From positions 1 to 64,000 of the forward strand of contig JBBQHP010000011.1 of assembly GCA_038324085.1 (NCBI GenBank): a stretch of 64,000 nucleotides of DNA, written 5' to 3'. This document shows, one piece after another, positions 37,940-47,083 of this stretch (positions within the stretch are counted from its first letter, which is position 1; each line of letters opens with the position of its first letter). This DNA comes from Ga0077523 sp038324085. GTDB lineage: Bacteria; Pseudomonadota; Gammaproteobacteria; Burkholderiales; Ga0077523. The notes below the pieces were generated by a model. It worked only from the letters and a program-made list of their open reading frames with translations, was not told the DNA's origin and did no database searches. Made by a program: the position numbers and the translations under genes.

Positions 37940-38202
37940 CGCGGTCATCCTATTGATTACTATGATTTTCATGCTGGAGCACTTCAAAGTGCTGGGTCGC
38001 CCCTGGCCCAGTGTCCGCGTCCGCGCATTGCCCTCTGCGCAACGCCGCACACTCGAAAAACCGCCGCCGCCGTGAAATGCTCGGCTCTGAACTCGAACCG
38101 GGTCGCGCCGACCCCACCGAGGTGCGGACAGACCCAGTGTCGATAACGAGGCTTCGACCCCCGAAGGTTTATGGTTGGCCGACCGACGATGAACCGGTCT
38201 GC
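37940..38202. other. Upstream region of the eCIS operon, no gene seen
   Basis: Between the sigma-54 promoter and the left inverted repeat of the IS1634-type element I see no credible gene on either strand. The stretch holds the palindrome at 37978-37993. Any further upstream control sequences of the operon were potentially displaced by the insertion sequence. Confidence 0.6.
37978..37993. promoter_or_regulatory. Palindrome, candidate enhancer site for the sigma-54 activator
   Basis: AGCACTT-CA-AAGTGCT is a perfect 7-bp inverted repeat with a 2-bp centre. It lies about 70 bp upstream of the start site predicted from the -24/-12 promoter, a usual place for a Fis-type HTH dimer of an enhancer-binding protein to bind. 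Its link to the activator at 3357-4448 is inference. Confidence 0.5.
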
Positions 38203-38228
38203 TAAGTCGAAGTTCCTGCCCCGCTGAG
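38203..38228 (+). repeat. Left terminal inverted repeat of the IS1634-type element
   Basis: Matches the complement of 40106-40134 with one single-base gap and several mismatches. The core GAAGTTCCT is identical on both sides. Confidence 0.7.
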
Positions 38229-38343
38229 TGGCAATCGAGTCGGTAAGACGTTTCGAATGAAGGAGGTAAGCGTTTTTTTGGTCGTTGATATGTAGGCATG
38301 TAATTATGTTGACGTGGGATTGCATGTAAATATAATAGTAGGC

Positions 38344-40050
38344 ATGCACATTCATATCGTGCCCAACCGAGGTTCCCCGCCCACCGTGTTGCTGCGCGAG
38401 TCCTATCGCGAAGGCTCCAAGGTCGGCAAGCGCACGCTGGCCAATCTGTCGAGCCTGTCGGGGATGCAGATCGAGGCCATTCGGGCAGCGCTGCGCGGTG
38501 AGCCATGGCAGCCGCTCGCGCAGAGCTTGGAGATCAGCGCATCGCGCGCCCATGGCCATGTGCAAGCCGTCGCACTGACGTTGCAGCGTCTGGGCTTCGC
38601 TTCTGTGATCGCCTCCAAGGCCTGCCGCGAACGCGATCTGGTGTTGGCGATGGTGGCCTCGCGCATCGTGGCGCCGCACACCAAGCTGGCCACTACGCGC
38701 TGGTGGCACAGCACGACGCTGGCCGAGGACTTCGCCGTGGCCGATTCGAGCGAGGACGACCTGTACGCGGGGATGGACTGGCTGCTCGCGCGCCAAGGGG
38801 CGATCCAGAGGAAGCTCGCCGCGCGTCACCTCAGCCCCGGGGCGGTGGTGCTCTACGACCTGTCCTCGAGCTACTTCGAGGGCAGTTGCTGCCCGCTGGC
38901 CAAACTTGGCTACAGCCGCGACGGCAGGCGCGGCCTGCTGCAGGTCAACTACGGCCTGCTCACCGATTCGCGCGGTTGCCCGGTGGCGGTATCGGTGCAC
39001 GAGGGCAATGTCGCCGACAGCCAGAGCTTCATGCCCGAGGTCGTGCGGCTGCGCGAGGACTTCGGCGTGGAGCAGTTGGTGATGGTGGGCGATCGCGGCA
39101 TGATCTGCAACAAGGCCATCGAGCAGATGCGGGAGAGCCCAGGCATCGGCTGGATCACGGCGCTCAAGAGCGTGTCGATCCGTGCGCTGGTGGAGCAGGG
39201 GCAACTGCAGCTCGACCTGTTCGACGAGCGCAATCTGCTCGAACTGCACTCCCCGGAGTATCCGGGCGAGCGCCTGGTGGCCTGCCGCAACCCCGAACTG
39301 GCCAAGCTGCGCTCGCACAAGCGCGAGGAGTTGCTCGCGGCTACCGAGCGCAACCTCGACAAGATCAAGGCCCGGGTGGATGCCGGCAAGCTCGCCGGCC
39401 AAGATGAGATCGGCTTGCGTGTGGGCAAGATCATCAACCAGTACAAGATGGCCAAGCACTTCGAGCTCACCATCGGCGAGAAGACCTTCAGCTTCGCGCG
39501 CAGGCACGAGGCCATCGCCGCCGAGGCGGCGCTCGATGGCCTCTACATCATCCGCACCTCGGTGAGCGCCGCACAGATGGATGCGCCCGAGTGCGTGCGC
39601 AACTACAAGGCGCTGGCCAATGTGGAGCGTGCGTTCCGCTCGCTCAAGACGATCGACCTGAAGGTGCGCCCGATCCACCACCGCAGCCCCGATCGGGTGC
39701 GCGCGCACATCTTCCTGTGTATGCTCGCCTACTACGTCGAATGGCACATGCGCGAGGCTTGGCGCGAGTTGATGTTCGCCGATACCGAAACCCAGGCCAA
39801 AGCCACGCGCGACCCCGTGGCACCAGCCAGGCGCTCCAAAGCAGCGCTGGCCAAGGCAGCCCGCCACAGGCTCGACGATGGCACCCCCGTGCACAGCTTC
39901 TCGACCCTGATGGGCGAACTCTCCACGATCGTGCGCAACACCTGTCGCACGCTCAACGCCGGGCCCGATGCGCCCACCTTCGAGGTCCTTACCTCGCCCA
40001 ACGCAAAGCAACAACGCGCCTTCGAACTGCTCCAGCAAATCCGCTTGTAG
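38344..40050 (+). CDS. IS1634-family transposase
   Basis: 568 residues. MHIHIVPNRGSPPTVLLRES with GKRTLANLSSL opens the protein, as in IS1634 members. DDE motifs are visible: VVLYDLSSSYFEG, MVGDRGMICN, and the C-terminal NVERAFRSLKTIDLKVRPI with HIFLCMLAYYVEWHM. I start at the internal ATG 38344, where family similarity begins; ten upstream codons are also open. Length and motifs suggest it is functional. Confidence 0.92.
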   Translation: MHIHIVPNRGSPPTVLLRESYREGSKVGKRTLANLSSLSGMQIEAIRAALRGEPWQPLAQSLEISASRAHGHVQAVALTLQRLGFASVIASKACRERDLVLAMVASRIVAPHTKLATTRWWHSTTLAEDFAVADSSEDDLYAGMDWLLARQGAIQRKLAARHLSPGAVVLYDLSSSYFEGSCCPLAKLGYSRDGRRGLLQVNYGLLTDSRGCPVAVSVHEGNVADSQSFMPEVVRLREDFGVEQLVMVGDRGMICNKAIEQMRESPGIGWITALKSVSIRALVEQGQLQLDLFDERNLLELHSPEYPGERLVACRNPELAKLRSHKREELLAATERNLDKIKARVDAGKLAGQDEIGLRVGKIINQYKMAKHFELTIGEKTFSFARRHEAIAAEAALDGLYIIRTSVSAAQMDAPECVRNYKALANVERAFRSLKTIDLKVRPIHHRSPDRVRAHIFLCMLAYYVEWHMREAWRELMFADTETQAKATRDPVAPARRSKAALAKAARHRLDDGTPVHSFSTLMGELSTIVRNTCRTLNAGPDAPTFEVLTSPNAKQQRAFELLQQIRL

Positions 40051-40105
40051 ACAGAAACCGGAACCCCGATCTCAGGCCAAGTGCTCGTCACGCAAGAACA
40101 AAATC

Positions 40106-40134
40106 GCTCGGCGGACGTAGGAACTTCGGACTAA
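40106..40134 (-). repeat. Right terminal inverted repeat of the IS1634-type element
   Basis: Complement begins TTAGTCCGAAGTTCC and pairs with the left repeat. Directly beyond it lies sequence belonging to the IS1380-type remnant, so the two insertion sequences are adjacent with little or no spacer. Confidence 0.7.
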
Positions 40135-40304
40135 CCCGGATATTTCACGAGTGTCTCAAGTTTCGCCATTGAGGCGATAGTTCGCGTTCGAAAGTGCCCG
40201 CAGGACGGGCGGCTGCGCAAGGGATGAGCGATTTGATGAATTGCGCGGACACTGCACCCTACCCCCGTTGTTTACGACGTGCCGGGGACAGCACTGATCG
40301 GGGG

Positions 40305-40870
40305 CTATGGGTCGGCGCCAGAGAGCCGTGCAGCGGCCAGCGCGAAGATCTCGCGCAGCGGGTGATGCGTGGCGAACATCAGGCGGATGCGACGGGTGTT
40401 GCGCAGCAGTGCAACGCCGATCTTGAGCAGGCGCACGCGAATGGTGGCGGCACAGGCACGGGCCAGCTCGGTCCCCTGGAGCGCCAGGACCCGCAGTCGT
40501 TGCATCAGGGTATAGGCCAGCGCTGCGAGCAGCAGCCGGAACTGGTTGGGGAGGAACCTGTGGCAACTGGCGCGCGTTCCGAACAGGTCGAGCTGGGCTT
40601 CCTTGATCCGATTCTCAGCCTCGCCACGCTGGCAATAGAGCTGTTGGTAGAGCGCCTCGGCCTGGCCGTGCACATTGGTGACTACAAAGCGCGGGTTGTT
40701 GCCCTGCGGCCCGTATTCGAGCCGGGTGATCACGCGCCGCTCGATGTTCCAGCTTTGGGCCGCGTAGCTGAACTCCCCGATCTCGCGCTGCTTCAACCCC
40801 GTGGCGGCATACTGCTCAGACAGCGCCAGTTCCACCATCGACACCCGCGCCTCCAGGCGCGCTGTGGCGG
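40305..40870 (-). pseudogene. C-terminal fragment of an IS1380-family transposase
   Basis: About 185 codons remain, with RVITRLEYGPQGNNPRFVV, CQRGEAENRIKEAQLDLF, FLPNQFRLLLAALAYTLMQR and the family's closing TRRIRLMFATHHPLREIFA. The N-terminal half, including most catalytic residues, is missing, and the frame is closed by a stop just upstream of the homology. The 3' flank up to the IS1634 repeat (about 40135-40304) is presumably the non-coding end of the same element. Remnant, not functional. Confidence 0.82.
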
Positions 40871-40899
40871 GTCAATCTGGACGGACGCTCAGGATAGTT

Positions 40900-41230
40900 G
40901 ACGCCGGGCACACGATGGTGTCCGGAATGGAAAGTGCCGTCCCCACCGCGAAGCGCAATCCCATGTCGTGCATACCCGTCATGCGGAAGACCAGCCCGTA
41001 GATCAGATTCGCAGGTCCCGTCACGGCGCCCGGCGCCCTCCCCTGCTGCTCCGCGAAACCGAGTGCCCGAACGAGGTCCGCGGCCAGCATGCTCCTCAAT
41101 CGGGCGATCCCCTCTGGCCAGACCTTGAACACGAAGATCCAATCCACGATCCAGGCCAGCACATTGATCCCCGACGAAAGACCAGTATCACCACGAACGC
41201 GAACCTGAGCGGCGCCAGCAGTGTGCTCAC
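40900..41230 (-). pseudogene. DUF4400-like conjugation gene, frameshifted and truncated
   Basis: From a GTG at 41230 with GGGGGA upstream the frame reads VSTLLAPLRFAFVVILV. It then shifts by one frame near 41180 to continue GINVLAWIVDWIFVFKVWPE, then GIARLRSMLAADLVRALGFA and YGLVFRMTGMHDMGLRFA. This resembles DUF4400 membrane proteins of conjugative elements. The 3' end runs into the IS1380 remnant after about SIPDTIV. One frameshift plus truncation make a functional product unlikely. The family name is from memory and moderately sure. Confidence 0.5.
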
Positions 41231-41258
41231 GAATCCCCCTTCGTGAAACCCCGCGCAC

Positions 41259-41990
41259 CTATTGCCACCGGATGGCCTTCAACTGAGCGAACACGTCCTG
41301 GCTGAAGGTCTTCAGGCGCTGCTTCTCCATCAGCGTGTATTCGGGCGACGCCAGCGCCTGTGCGATCGTATGGCGCTTCGTATTGAGCTTGCGGATGTCC
41401 TCCCCGAAGGTCGCCGGGTTGCGCCGGTAGAGGGTCACGATGCCGGTGAGCCGGGCCGCACTCTGCCGGTACGCCTGGGTTTCCGTAAACGGCTTGCCCT
41501 CGGCCGTCCTGATCTCGCCGAAGTGCTCGTTGAACCACAGCACCACCCGCGTGCCGCTGACCTTCTGCGCAATCGCGTAGAAGTTGTTGGCGGTATCCGC
41601 CAGTGTGTCGCCACCCCCGACGATGGTGTGCACGTAGGCGACCTTCCCGGCGTGCCCCAGCAGAGGGAAGACCTCGTTCTCGACCATATAGGCGAGCAGG
41701 TTGGAGAACGTATTGGCCCCGGTATCGACGACGAAATTGCCCGGGGTCGTCAGGAGCGTCTCCATCATCGAATCGAACCGCTTCGGATTGATCAGGCGGG
41801 ACTGATCGGCCAGCGCGATGTGGCGTACGCACAGCGCCGCGTAGTGGGCGAAGGTGGTGTTTTCCTGGTCGGTGTCGAAGCAGCTCACGGTGCCGGTTTC
41901 CTGGATCACATGCTGGGCGAGCAGCGTGCTGACGAAGGATTTGCCGATACCGCCCTTGGCCTGGAGAACGAAATGAACGGTGTTGTGCAT
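41259..41990 (-). CDS. TraL-like ParA-type ATPase of a conjugative element
   Basis: 243 residues. The deviant Walker A motif KGGIGKS (about 12-18) with FVLQA before it, plus CFDTDQENTTFAHYAAL and FVVDTGANTFSNLLAYM, place it in the ParA/MinD-like group. Length and sequence resemble TraL of IncP plasmids (about 241 residues), whose role in transfer is poorly defined. It lies between the traK-like gene (10 bp) and the DUF4400-like remnant, the order traK-traL-next seen in IncP-type transfer regions. It appears intact although its neighbours are damaged. Confidence 0.75.
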   Translation of the reverse strand: MHNTVHFVLQAKGGIGKSFVSTLLAQHVIQETGTVSCFDTDQENTTFAHYAALCVRHIALADQSRLINPKRFDSMMETLLTTPGNFVVDTGANTFSNLLAYMVENEVFPLLGHAGKVAYVHTIVGGGDTLADTANNFYAIAQKVSGTRVVLWFNEHFGEIRTAEGKPFTETQAYRQSAARLTGIVTLYRRNPATFGEDIRKLNTKRHTIAQALASPEYTLMEKQRLKTFSQDVFAQLKAIRWQ

Positions 41991-42000
41991 GGTGGGACCC

Positions 42001-42369
42001 TCACTTCAGGAGATCGGGGGAAATGCCGCGCGGATCGAACTCGAAGCTCGCCGGCCGCTGGCGACCCTCGGGCGCCAGCGCGCAGCGGACATCGGCCGGC
42101 CCGGCGTCGGGAGAACTAAGTTGGGTGTGTTCCGTCGGATGCGCCGAAGCCGGACGTGGGTCTGCCGTGCGGCGCCGCTTGCGGTAGCGGTAGAGATAGC
42201 TCTTGTAGGTGCGCTCGGTCAGCTCGAAGCCGTTGTCGTTCAAGGCGCCCAGGATCTGCGCATGGGAGACGCCTTCGACCAGCTTCTGTTCGATCGCCGG
42301 CCACAGCTGCTGCAGTCGTTTGGATTTCGAGCCGGGGGTCAATCGCTGAAAGGCTTCTTCGAGATTCAT
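42001..42369 (-). CDS. Small conjugation-associated protein, TraK-like by position
   Basis: 122 residues. The N-terminal half is helical, with SKSKRLQQLWPAIEQKLVEG, HAQILGALNDNGFELT and a basic YKSYLYRYRKRRR stretch that could bind DNA. The C-terminal half is disordered and proline-rich. Similar short proteins precede traL-like genes on plasmids and integrative elements. I call it TraK-like only because of its place before the TraL-like gene. The ATG at 42369 is preceded by TCCAGGAAGTTCACG, in which AGGAAG serves as the ribosome binding site. Confidence 0.55.
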   Translation of the reverse strand: MNLEEAFQRLTPGSKSKRLQQLWPAIEQKLVEGVSHAQILGALNDNGFELTERTYKSYLYRYRKRRRTADPRPASAHPTEHTQLSSPDAGPADVRCALAPEGRQRPASFEFDPRGISPDLLK

Positions 42370-42404
42370 CGTGAACTTCCTGGAATTTCCCGGGAGGACC
42401 GAAC

Positions 42405-43271
42405 TTATCGGCCTAGGTAAATCGCTGTTACCTGCGCTCTGGAGTGACCCAGTTCGCGGGTGAGTGCCAGGCGGGCGTCCCGGTCCACCGTTCTTTGCTC
42501 AGGGGTGAGCTGCTTGGACGTGGGCCCGCCCTTGGCGGGACACGGCCATCCGGCCAGCTGTTGGTAGCGCTGCTGCGCGTAGGCGTGTCGGTGACCATGA
42601 ACATGGTGAATGCCCGCCCGGGCGCACTGGTCCTTGAAGCGGTTGAGCTGTTCGACGTAGCTCATGCCTCTGGGAATCAGGCTGCCGCTTCCCGCGATAG
42701 CCTTGGCGGTGTCCAGCAGCCGACGCTGCTCGGGCGTCAAGATCGGGATCTCGCGCGCGCGCCCGCCCTTGGTCCAGGAATCCATCAGTACGAGCCGGTC
42801 GCCTCGGTCGGCCCACTGCGCTCTGATCTTGATCGACTCCTCCCGCCGCAGTCCGAAGGCCGCCTGCAGCTGCAGGGAAAGCCGGGTGTAGGGGTCCGTG
42901 ACCTGCGCCAGGTCTGCTGCGCTCAGCTCCCTGGCTTGGCTGACGTTGGTCACGTAGTGCCGGCGGGCGATCCCATAGGAGTCGTTGCCCCGGGCGATCA
43001 CGCCTTGCTTGGCGATCTTCTCCGCCCACCAGCGCAGCTCGCTCATCCGGTTCTTGATCGTTCCAGGGGCAAGCCCTTCGGCCTTCCAGCGCTCGACCAG
43101 GGCATGGACGTGCTTCGGCTTAAGGCTGGTGGCCCGCAGGTCCCGGAATCCCATGCCATGCAATTGGTTGGCGCTCATCGCCAGGATGCGCTCGCGGGCG
43201 TACTGGGTCGCGTAGCTGCCATCGCGGTGTTCCAGGCAGAGCTTCTTCAGTTCGAAGTTCAGATCTCTCAT
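42405..43271 (-). CDS. Tyrosine recombinase (integrase) of the mobile region
   Basis: 288 residues with an N-terminal SAM-like core-binding domain (HALVERWKAEGLAPGTIKNRM) and a catalytic domain with all expected residues. These are Arg in FGLRREESI, Lys in SWTKGGRAREIPI, H-x-x-R in HVHGHRHAYA, His in ELGHSRAQV and the tyrosine in TAIYLGR near the end. Such integrases occur in integrative conjugative elements and islands. ATG with AGGAAAGAA upstream. It probably moved the traL region; whether it also moved the eCIS cluster is open. Confidence 0.85.
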   Translation of the reverse strand: MRDLNFELKKLCLEHRDGSYATQYARERILAMSANQLHGMGFRDLRATSLKPKHVHALVERWKAEGLAPGTIKNRMSELRWWAEKIAKQGVIARGNDSYGIARRHYVTNVSQARELSAADLAQVTDPYTRLSLQLQAAFGLRREESIKIRAQWADRGDRLVLMDSWTKGGRAREIPILTPEQRRLLDTAKAIAGSGSLIPRGMSYVEQLNRFKDQCARAGIHHVHGHRHAYAQQRYQQLAGWPCPAKGGPTSKQLTPEQRTVDRDARLALTRELGHSRAQVTAIYLGR

Positions 43272-45804
43272 CGGTTCTTTCCTGCGTTTTTCCCTGCGGT
43301 TTGCCTCGTTGGTTCCGTCATCATTCGTTGGTGTGTGTTGCCAGTCAGGTGAGTGTTACTGTCCGACTCGCCAGCCGAAGCAGGACGAGCCTTTGAATGG
43401 ACCCGGGACACCACGCCCGTTTCGTGCAGTTTTTTTGCGGCTTGCCAGCGCTGCACGGCGCTTTGATGCGGCGTCGATGCGCACGCCTCTCCGGGCGCTT
43501 ACGCATCGAAGGCCATTGACCCAAGGCCCAGGGAGCGTCACTCGGACGCGGGGACTGTTCCGTGACGAGGATCACTTGACGAGTGGCATTGCACCGCTCG
43601 CTGTCGTGGAGGTTGTCGTTCCAGGAAGGCTGGCTGTATAGCGGCCAGCCTGGATCTCACTGGAAGGGACTCGCGACGCAGGGCGTCGACTTATCCCTGA
43701 TGGGATTACTTCAGGACTGGACCCACAGCGGAATCGCGCGACCCGAACGGATCGGGACACGGATGCACCGTGGGATAGCTGCAGACAGTGCGCGCGCGCA
43801 TTGACGCGCGCCGCACATTGACGGCGGGATCTTGACTGGCCTGCGGTTCCCGTCGTTGGGGCACGGCAGGTTTACTGACGAAGGCACAACCGGTCTGGTC
43901 TGCACCGACTCGAGGGTCGGCACCCAATGCTAGGCTGCGAACCTAACATCGCGCCACTGCGGTGCGCACAGTCAGTTGCCCGAGAGGCAATTGCTTACTG
44001 GTATCTCCAAGCCTTGCGGCTCCACCCGGCGTTTCAGGAGATCTATCCGGTTTCGGCGCTCTTGCGAGCAAGGGATCGGGAAGAATATCTTCCGTACCCT
44101 GGGACGATGCGTTACGCGCATCAGGCGGGCTGACTCAGCCAGCGGTAAATCCTTTCCAATTCATTGCCACGCGCTCGCTGCGCCCGACGTCCGATGCATT
44201 TGACTATGCGCTTTGGACGATCCTGGAACATCGAATGACGCTCCGATTCTGCGCTGAGACTATACCTGATCCGCATAAGTTTCCAACCAATCACCAGCGC
44301 GATAGCCGCTGGTCGATAGCGGTGCCACTTTTCCGTTTAAAGTTCATTGTTTGCTTGTTCGCGACAATATCTGCGGTCGCCTTGGTGACCGAAGCGAGTT
44401 CTCCACGACAACGGCATTGAGCCTCTGCTGGCCGATCGATAGGTGTAGCTCTGAAGCCCGGCCTATGCGGTCCAACTGCGGTCATGGCGCAGCCGATCTG
44501 CAGTTCCGCTCCTGCCGTACCGCAGTCCTTTGCCGTTGGCAGTGAGCGCGTCCGGAACAGTGCTACGCGCGTTCTTGAACAGGTTGGCTGTCTGATTGCC
44601 GGGAGAATTCTGGCGCGGCTCAAGGCGACGGCAAACTTCCTGGCCCACTCTGACGTTGAATAGCCTTGCGCCCGTGTAATGCCCCATGTTCAGTGGCAGA
44701 CTGGGCCAGTCCTCGGACGAATTGGCGCCGTGGCTGACGTTGCGCCTGTTATCGGTCTGGGACGATTGCGCCGGAAGCCGCCGTCACTTGAACTCGAGCC
44801 GCCATGTCACTGGAAAAACTGCGCCAGGAACCAGCATTGGCGCGGGTTCCGCGCGTCGTCACTAGCAGCAAGCCGCCAGTGACGACGCAGCTGGCGCAGG
44901 GGTACTGTTGGAGTTAGCCGGGGAGCATTGGTGCGGCAACCGTAACGGCTCCTGCCGCCACGATTCGCTGGCCTCACGTTGCCGCCTGTGTGGCGGGGCG
45001 CGACTGGCGCAGAGAGCTGGTTGTCGGACGCGCCGTCCATTCCGACTACGGGCCTTGCGGCTGGCAGCATTCGGAAGATGCGGCCCGCGTCTGTGCGCGC
45101 GGTGGCGCATACAGGGCGATGCGTTTATGGGCATCCAGCGGCGCGACACAGCCGGCGTTTAACAAAGTTCCGATATTCTGCACACGAGCGCAACATAGGG
45201 CACAGCGTAGATCGCGATTGGCATTGTGATCATCGAAGAGGCGGATCCTGTTCGCTCAGCGCCACGATATGAGCGTCAACCATCGCTGCCTCTAGGAAAT
45301 CGCAGTTCGTCGCATGTTAAAAGCGCACGGGATCAACATCGGACAAAGGCAGATGAGGAGTGCTAACGATTTGCGCGTTTCTACGCGAACGCCACATTTG
45401 GTCCGGAATATCGTCGGACTGCGCCAGCTAGCCAAAGTACGTAACAACGCTGCACGGCCCTCCTATTCCAGGTCGCTTAGCCGGAATCGTGTACTGACAG
45501 AGCATCAATTCGGCTTTTAGCATTCTCGCACCATGCATTCAGCGCCTCGGTCTGACGACGAATCTTTCGACGGGCCTCATTTTCCACCGCTCGATCCGAG
45601 CGTCACGGAGAGGGGCCCGCGCCGGGCCGTAGATATCTGGCAATTTCACGTCGTCAGACGTGCCAGCTATTCCTGGGGACGCTCGCTAGACTGCCAGTGT
45701 TAAGCATCTTCGTGGCCTCATCGAGGCTCCAATTCGGCCCGACAACGACCGTCCGGCGTGGAAGGATGCTTCCATCTTCCACGACCAGCCACGAGGTGAC
45801 GACC
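43272..45804. other. 2.5-kb stretch without recognisable genes
   Basis: Several short open frames exist on both strands, but none has coding character, a family resemblance or a good ribosome binding site. An 8-bp inverted repeat (AGGCTGGC ... GCCAGCCT) lies at 43629-43653 or within a few bases of that. The base composition looks less biased than in the eCIS genes. This is probably decayed mobile-element DNA or a non-coding end of the element next to its integrase. Confidence 0.5.
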
Positions 45805-46029
45805 ATGGTGCAGACGATCCCGCGGGAGCCAGCATTTCTTCGGCGCAAGCAGGTAGAGACACGCACGGGACTTTCGCGCAGCACGATCTATTAGTACATC
45901 AAGGACGGCGTATTCCCGAAGCCCGTGCCGCTCGGCCCTCGCGCGGTCGGCTGGCTCGAGTCGGACGTGAGCGAGTGGATCGCCGGGCGGGTGAAAATTG
46001 CCCGGGAAGCCACTGGTCCGATGACATAA
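45805..46029 (+). pseudogene. AlpA-family regulator with an in-frame TAG
   Basis: From ATG 45805 (GAGGTGACG upstream) the frame encodes FLRRKQVETRTGLSRSTIY, then a TAG at 45892-45894, and continues in the same frame with YIKDGVFPKPVPLGPRAVGW and LESDVSEWIAGRV to a TAA at 46027. The two parts together form a complete AlpA/excisionase-type HTH protein of about 73 residues. It is inactivated unless the TAG is suppressed or is a sequencing error. AlpA-like genes are typical of integrative elements and prophage remnants. Confidence 0.8.
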
Positions 46030-46114
46030 CGAACGCGCGCACGCAGGGCTGCCGACGGAATCGCAATTGCCGGACAATCTCGCCTGGCAACCGTCCCCTG
46101 TCACTGCGAGGTGA

Positions 46115-46740
46115 TTGACCGGTTTCGAGCGCGCGCTCGCTGCGAGTGACATCGTTCCGCCCGCACAGATCATTGCCGACGGCCGTATTCGCCGCCGCGA
46201 TGCCGGAGAGAAGAGTGGCAAGGGCGATGCGGCGTACCTGCTCCACCTGGACAGCCCTGCCGGTGGTTTGGAAAACTGGCGCAACGGCAAGGGCTCGGAG
46301 TCCTGGCGCTTCGACATCCGTCGCGCGCTGACGCCGGGGGAGTTCAATGCGACGAGGCGGCCAAGCCGCGCCGCAGGCCGTGAAGTCGCGGCGCGCATCT
46401 GGCACGCCGCGCGATCGACTACTCTTTGCGGACTCGACCCCGGGGGCGTTGGCCCATGCGCTGGCCAACGGCTGGTCGAGCGGCGGCGTGCTCTCGGTCG
46501 AGGCCGGCGCGCTATTGAGTGCACACGGCATGAGCCAGGACCACGGGTCTGCGCAACTTGGCACTGCTGAACGTGCTGTGGGACGGCGGCGAGATCGCGA
46601 TCGACCGCCACTCCCGGCCATCTTTCGTGCTGCGCGGCTGGCGGCTCACCTTCGGGTGATACTCCAGCCTGAGGCATTGCGCGGCTGGATCGGGCCGGCA
46701 CGCTGCCACGTGGCACCGGTTTCCGAAATCCTCCCATCCG
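46115..46740 (+). pseudogene. Remnant of a phage/plasmid primase-helicase gene (Toprim and DUF3987-like)
   Basis: Three plus frames hold successive parts of one protein: ALAASDIVPPAQIIADG and KGDAAYLLHLD (Toprim-primase-like start), DRLLFADSTPGALAHALANG with GGVLSVEAGALLSAHGM in another frame, then NLALLNVLWDGGEIAIDRHS in a third. These resemble the N-terminal and DUF3987 parts of replication proteins found with alpA in mobile elements. At least two frameshifts and internal deletions are needed to explain the order, so the gene is dead. Confidence 0.65.
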
Positions 46741-47083
46741 AATCGGAAGCGGTTGGCCATAGGGGGCAACTCCGGGGGCAACTTTTCCCACGCCGATTAC
46801 GAAGACTCAGTATTCATGCGCCTCTTCAGAACCCATTCGATGGAAGTACCGCCACCAAGCAGACAAAAGCGACGCTTTCGAGCGTCGCTTTCGTTCGCGG
46901 TATGAAGTACCGGGCAGTCGCCTGCGCCTGCGCTGCTCGTGAGCCCTGCGCCGGGTTCCTAACTCGTGTCCGCAGATGAGAACGCCACACAATCGCCTTG
47001 CGGCGAAAGCAGCAGCGGCTACGGGCCCGCAGCTCGTCGGCGCCAGCGACAGGCTCATTCGGCGACCACAGCGGGCGAATTCC
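46741..47083. other. Intergenic junction between mobile remnant and chromosome, no gene seen
   Basis: No credible gene on either strand. It contains the strong hairpin at 46866-46891. The change from decayed mobile genes on the left to intact chromosomal genes on the right happens here, so the element boundary should lie in or near this stretch. I found no tRNA or duplicated att sequence. Confidence 0.5.
46866..46891. terminator. Bidirectional hairpin terminator
   Basis: A perfect 11-bp stem AAAGCGACGCT / AGCGTCGCTTT encloses a TTCG tetraloop. Read on the minus strand it ends in CTTTTGT, so it can terminate transcripts from the hypothetical gene at 47084-47509; on the plus strand it closes off the mobile remnants. 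Confidence 0.75.

Larger units (their letters stand above)
38203..40134 (+). mobile_element. IS1634-type insertion sequence (IS4 superfamily)
   Basis: A full-length transposase gene is flanked by imperfect inverted repeats of about 26-29 bp. The left reads TAAGTCGAAGTTCCTGC and the right, complemented, TTAGTCCGAAGTTCCTAC. Both repeats continue with a CCGC-rich segment. The element is about 1.93 kb, normal for the group. I could not establish a target duplication. Confidence 0.8.

Noticed and set aside
43309..45520. Short open frames in the stretch between integrase and alpA remnant
   Set aside because: No ribosome binding sites of note, no recognisable domains and conflicting overlapping frames.
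46815..46860. tRNA/tmRNA 3'-end-like sequence (TTCGAT ... CCGCCACCAA) as an att site
   Set aside because: The flanking bases cannot form a proper T-arm and acceptor stem, so no tRNA or tmRNA is supported.
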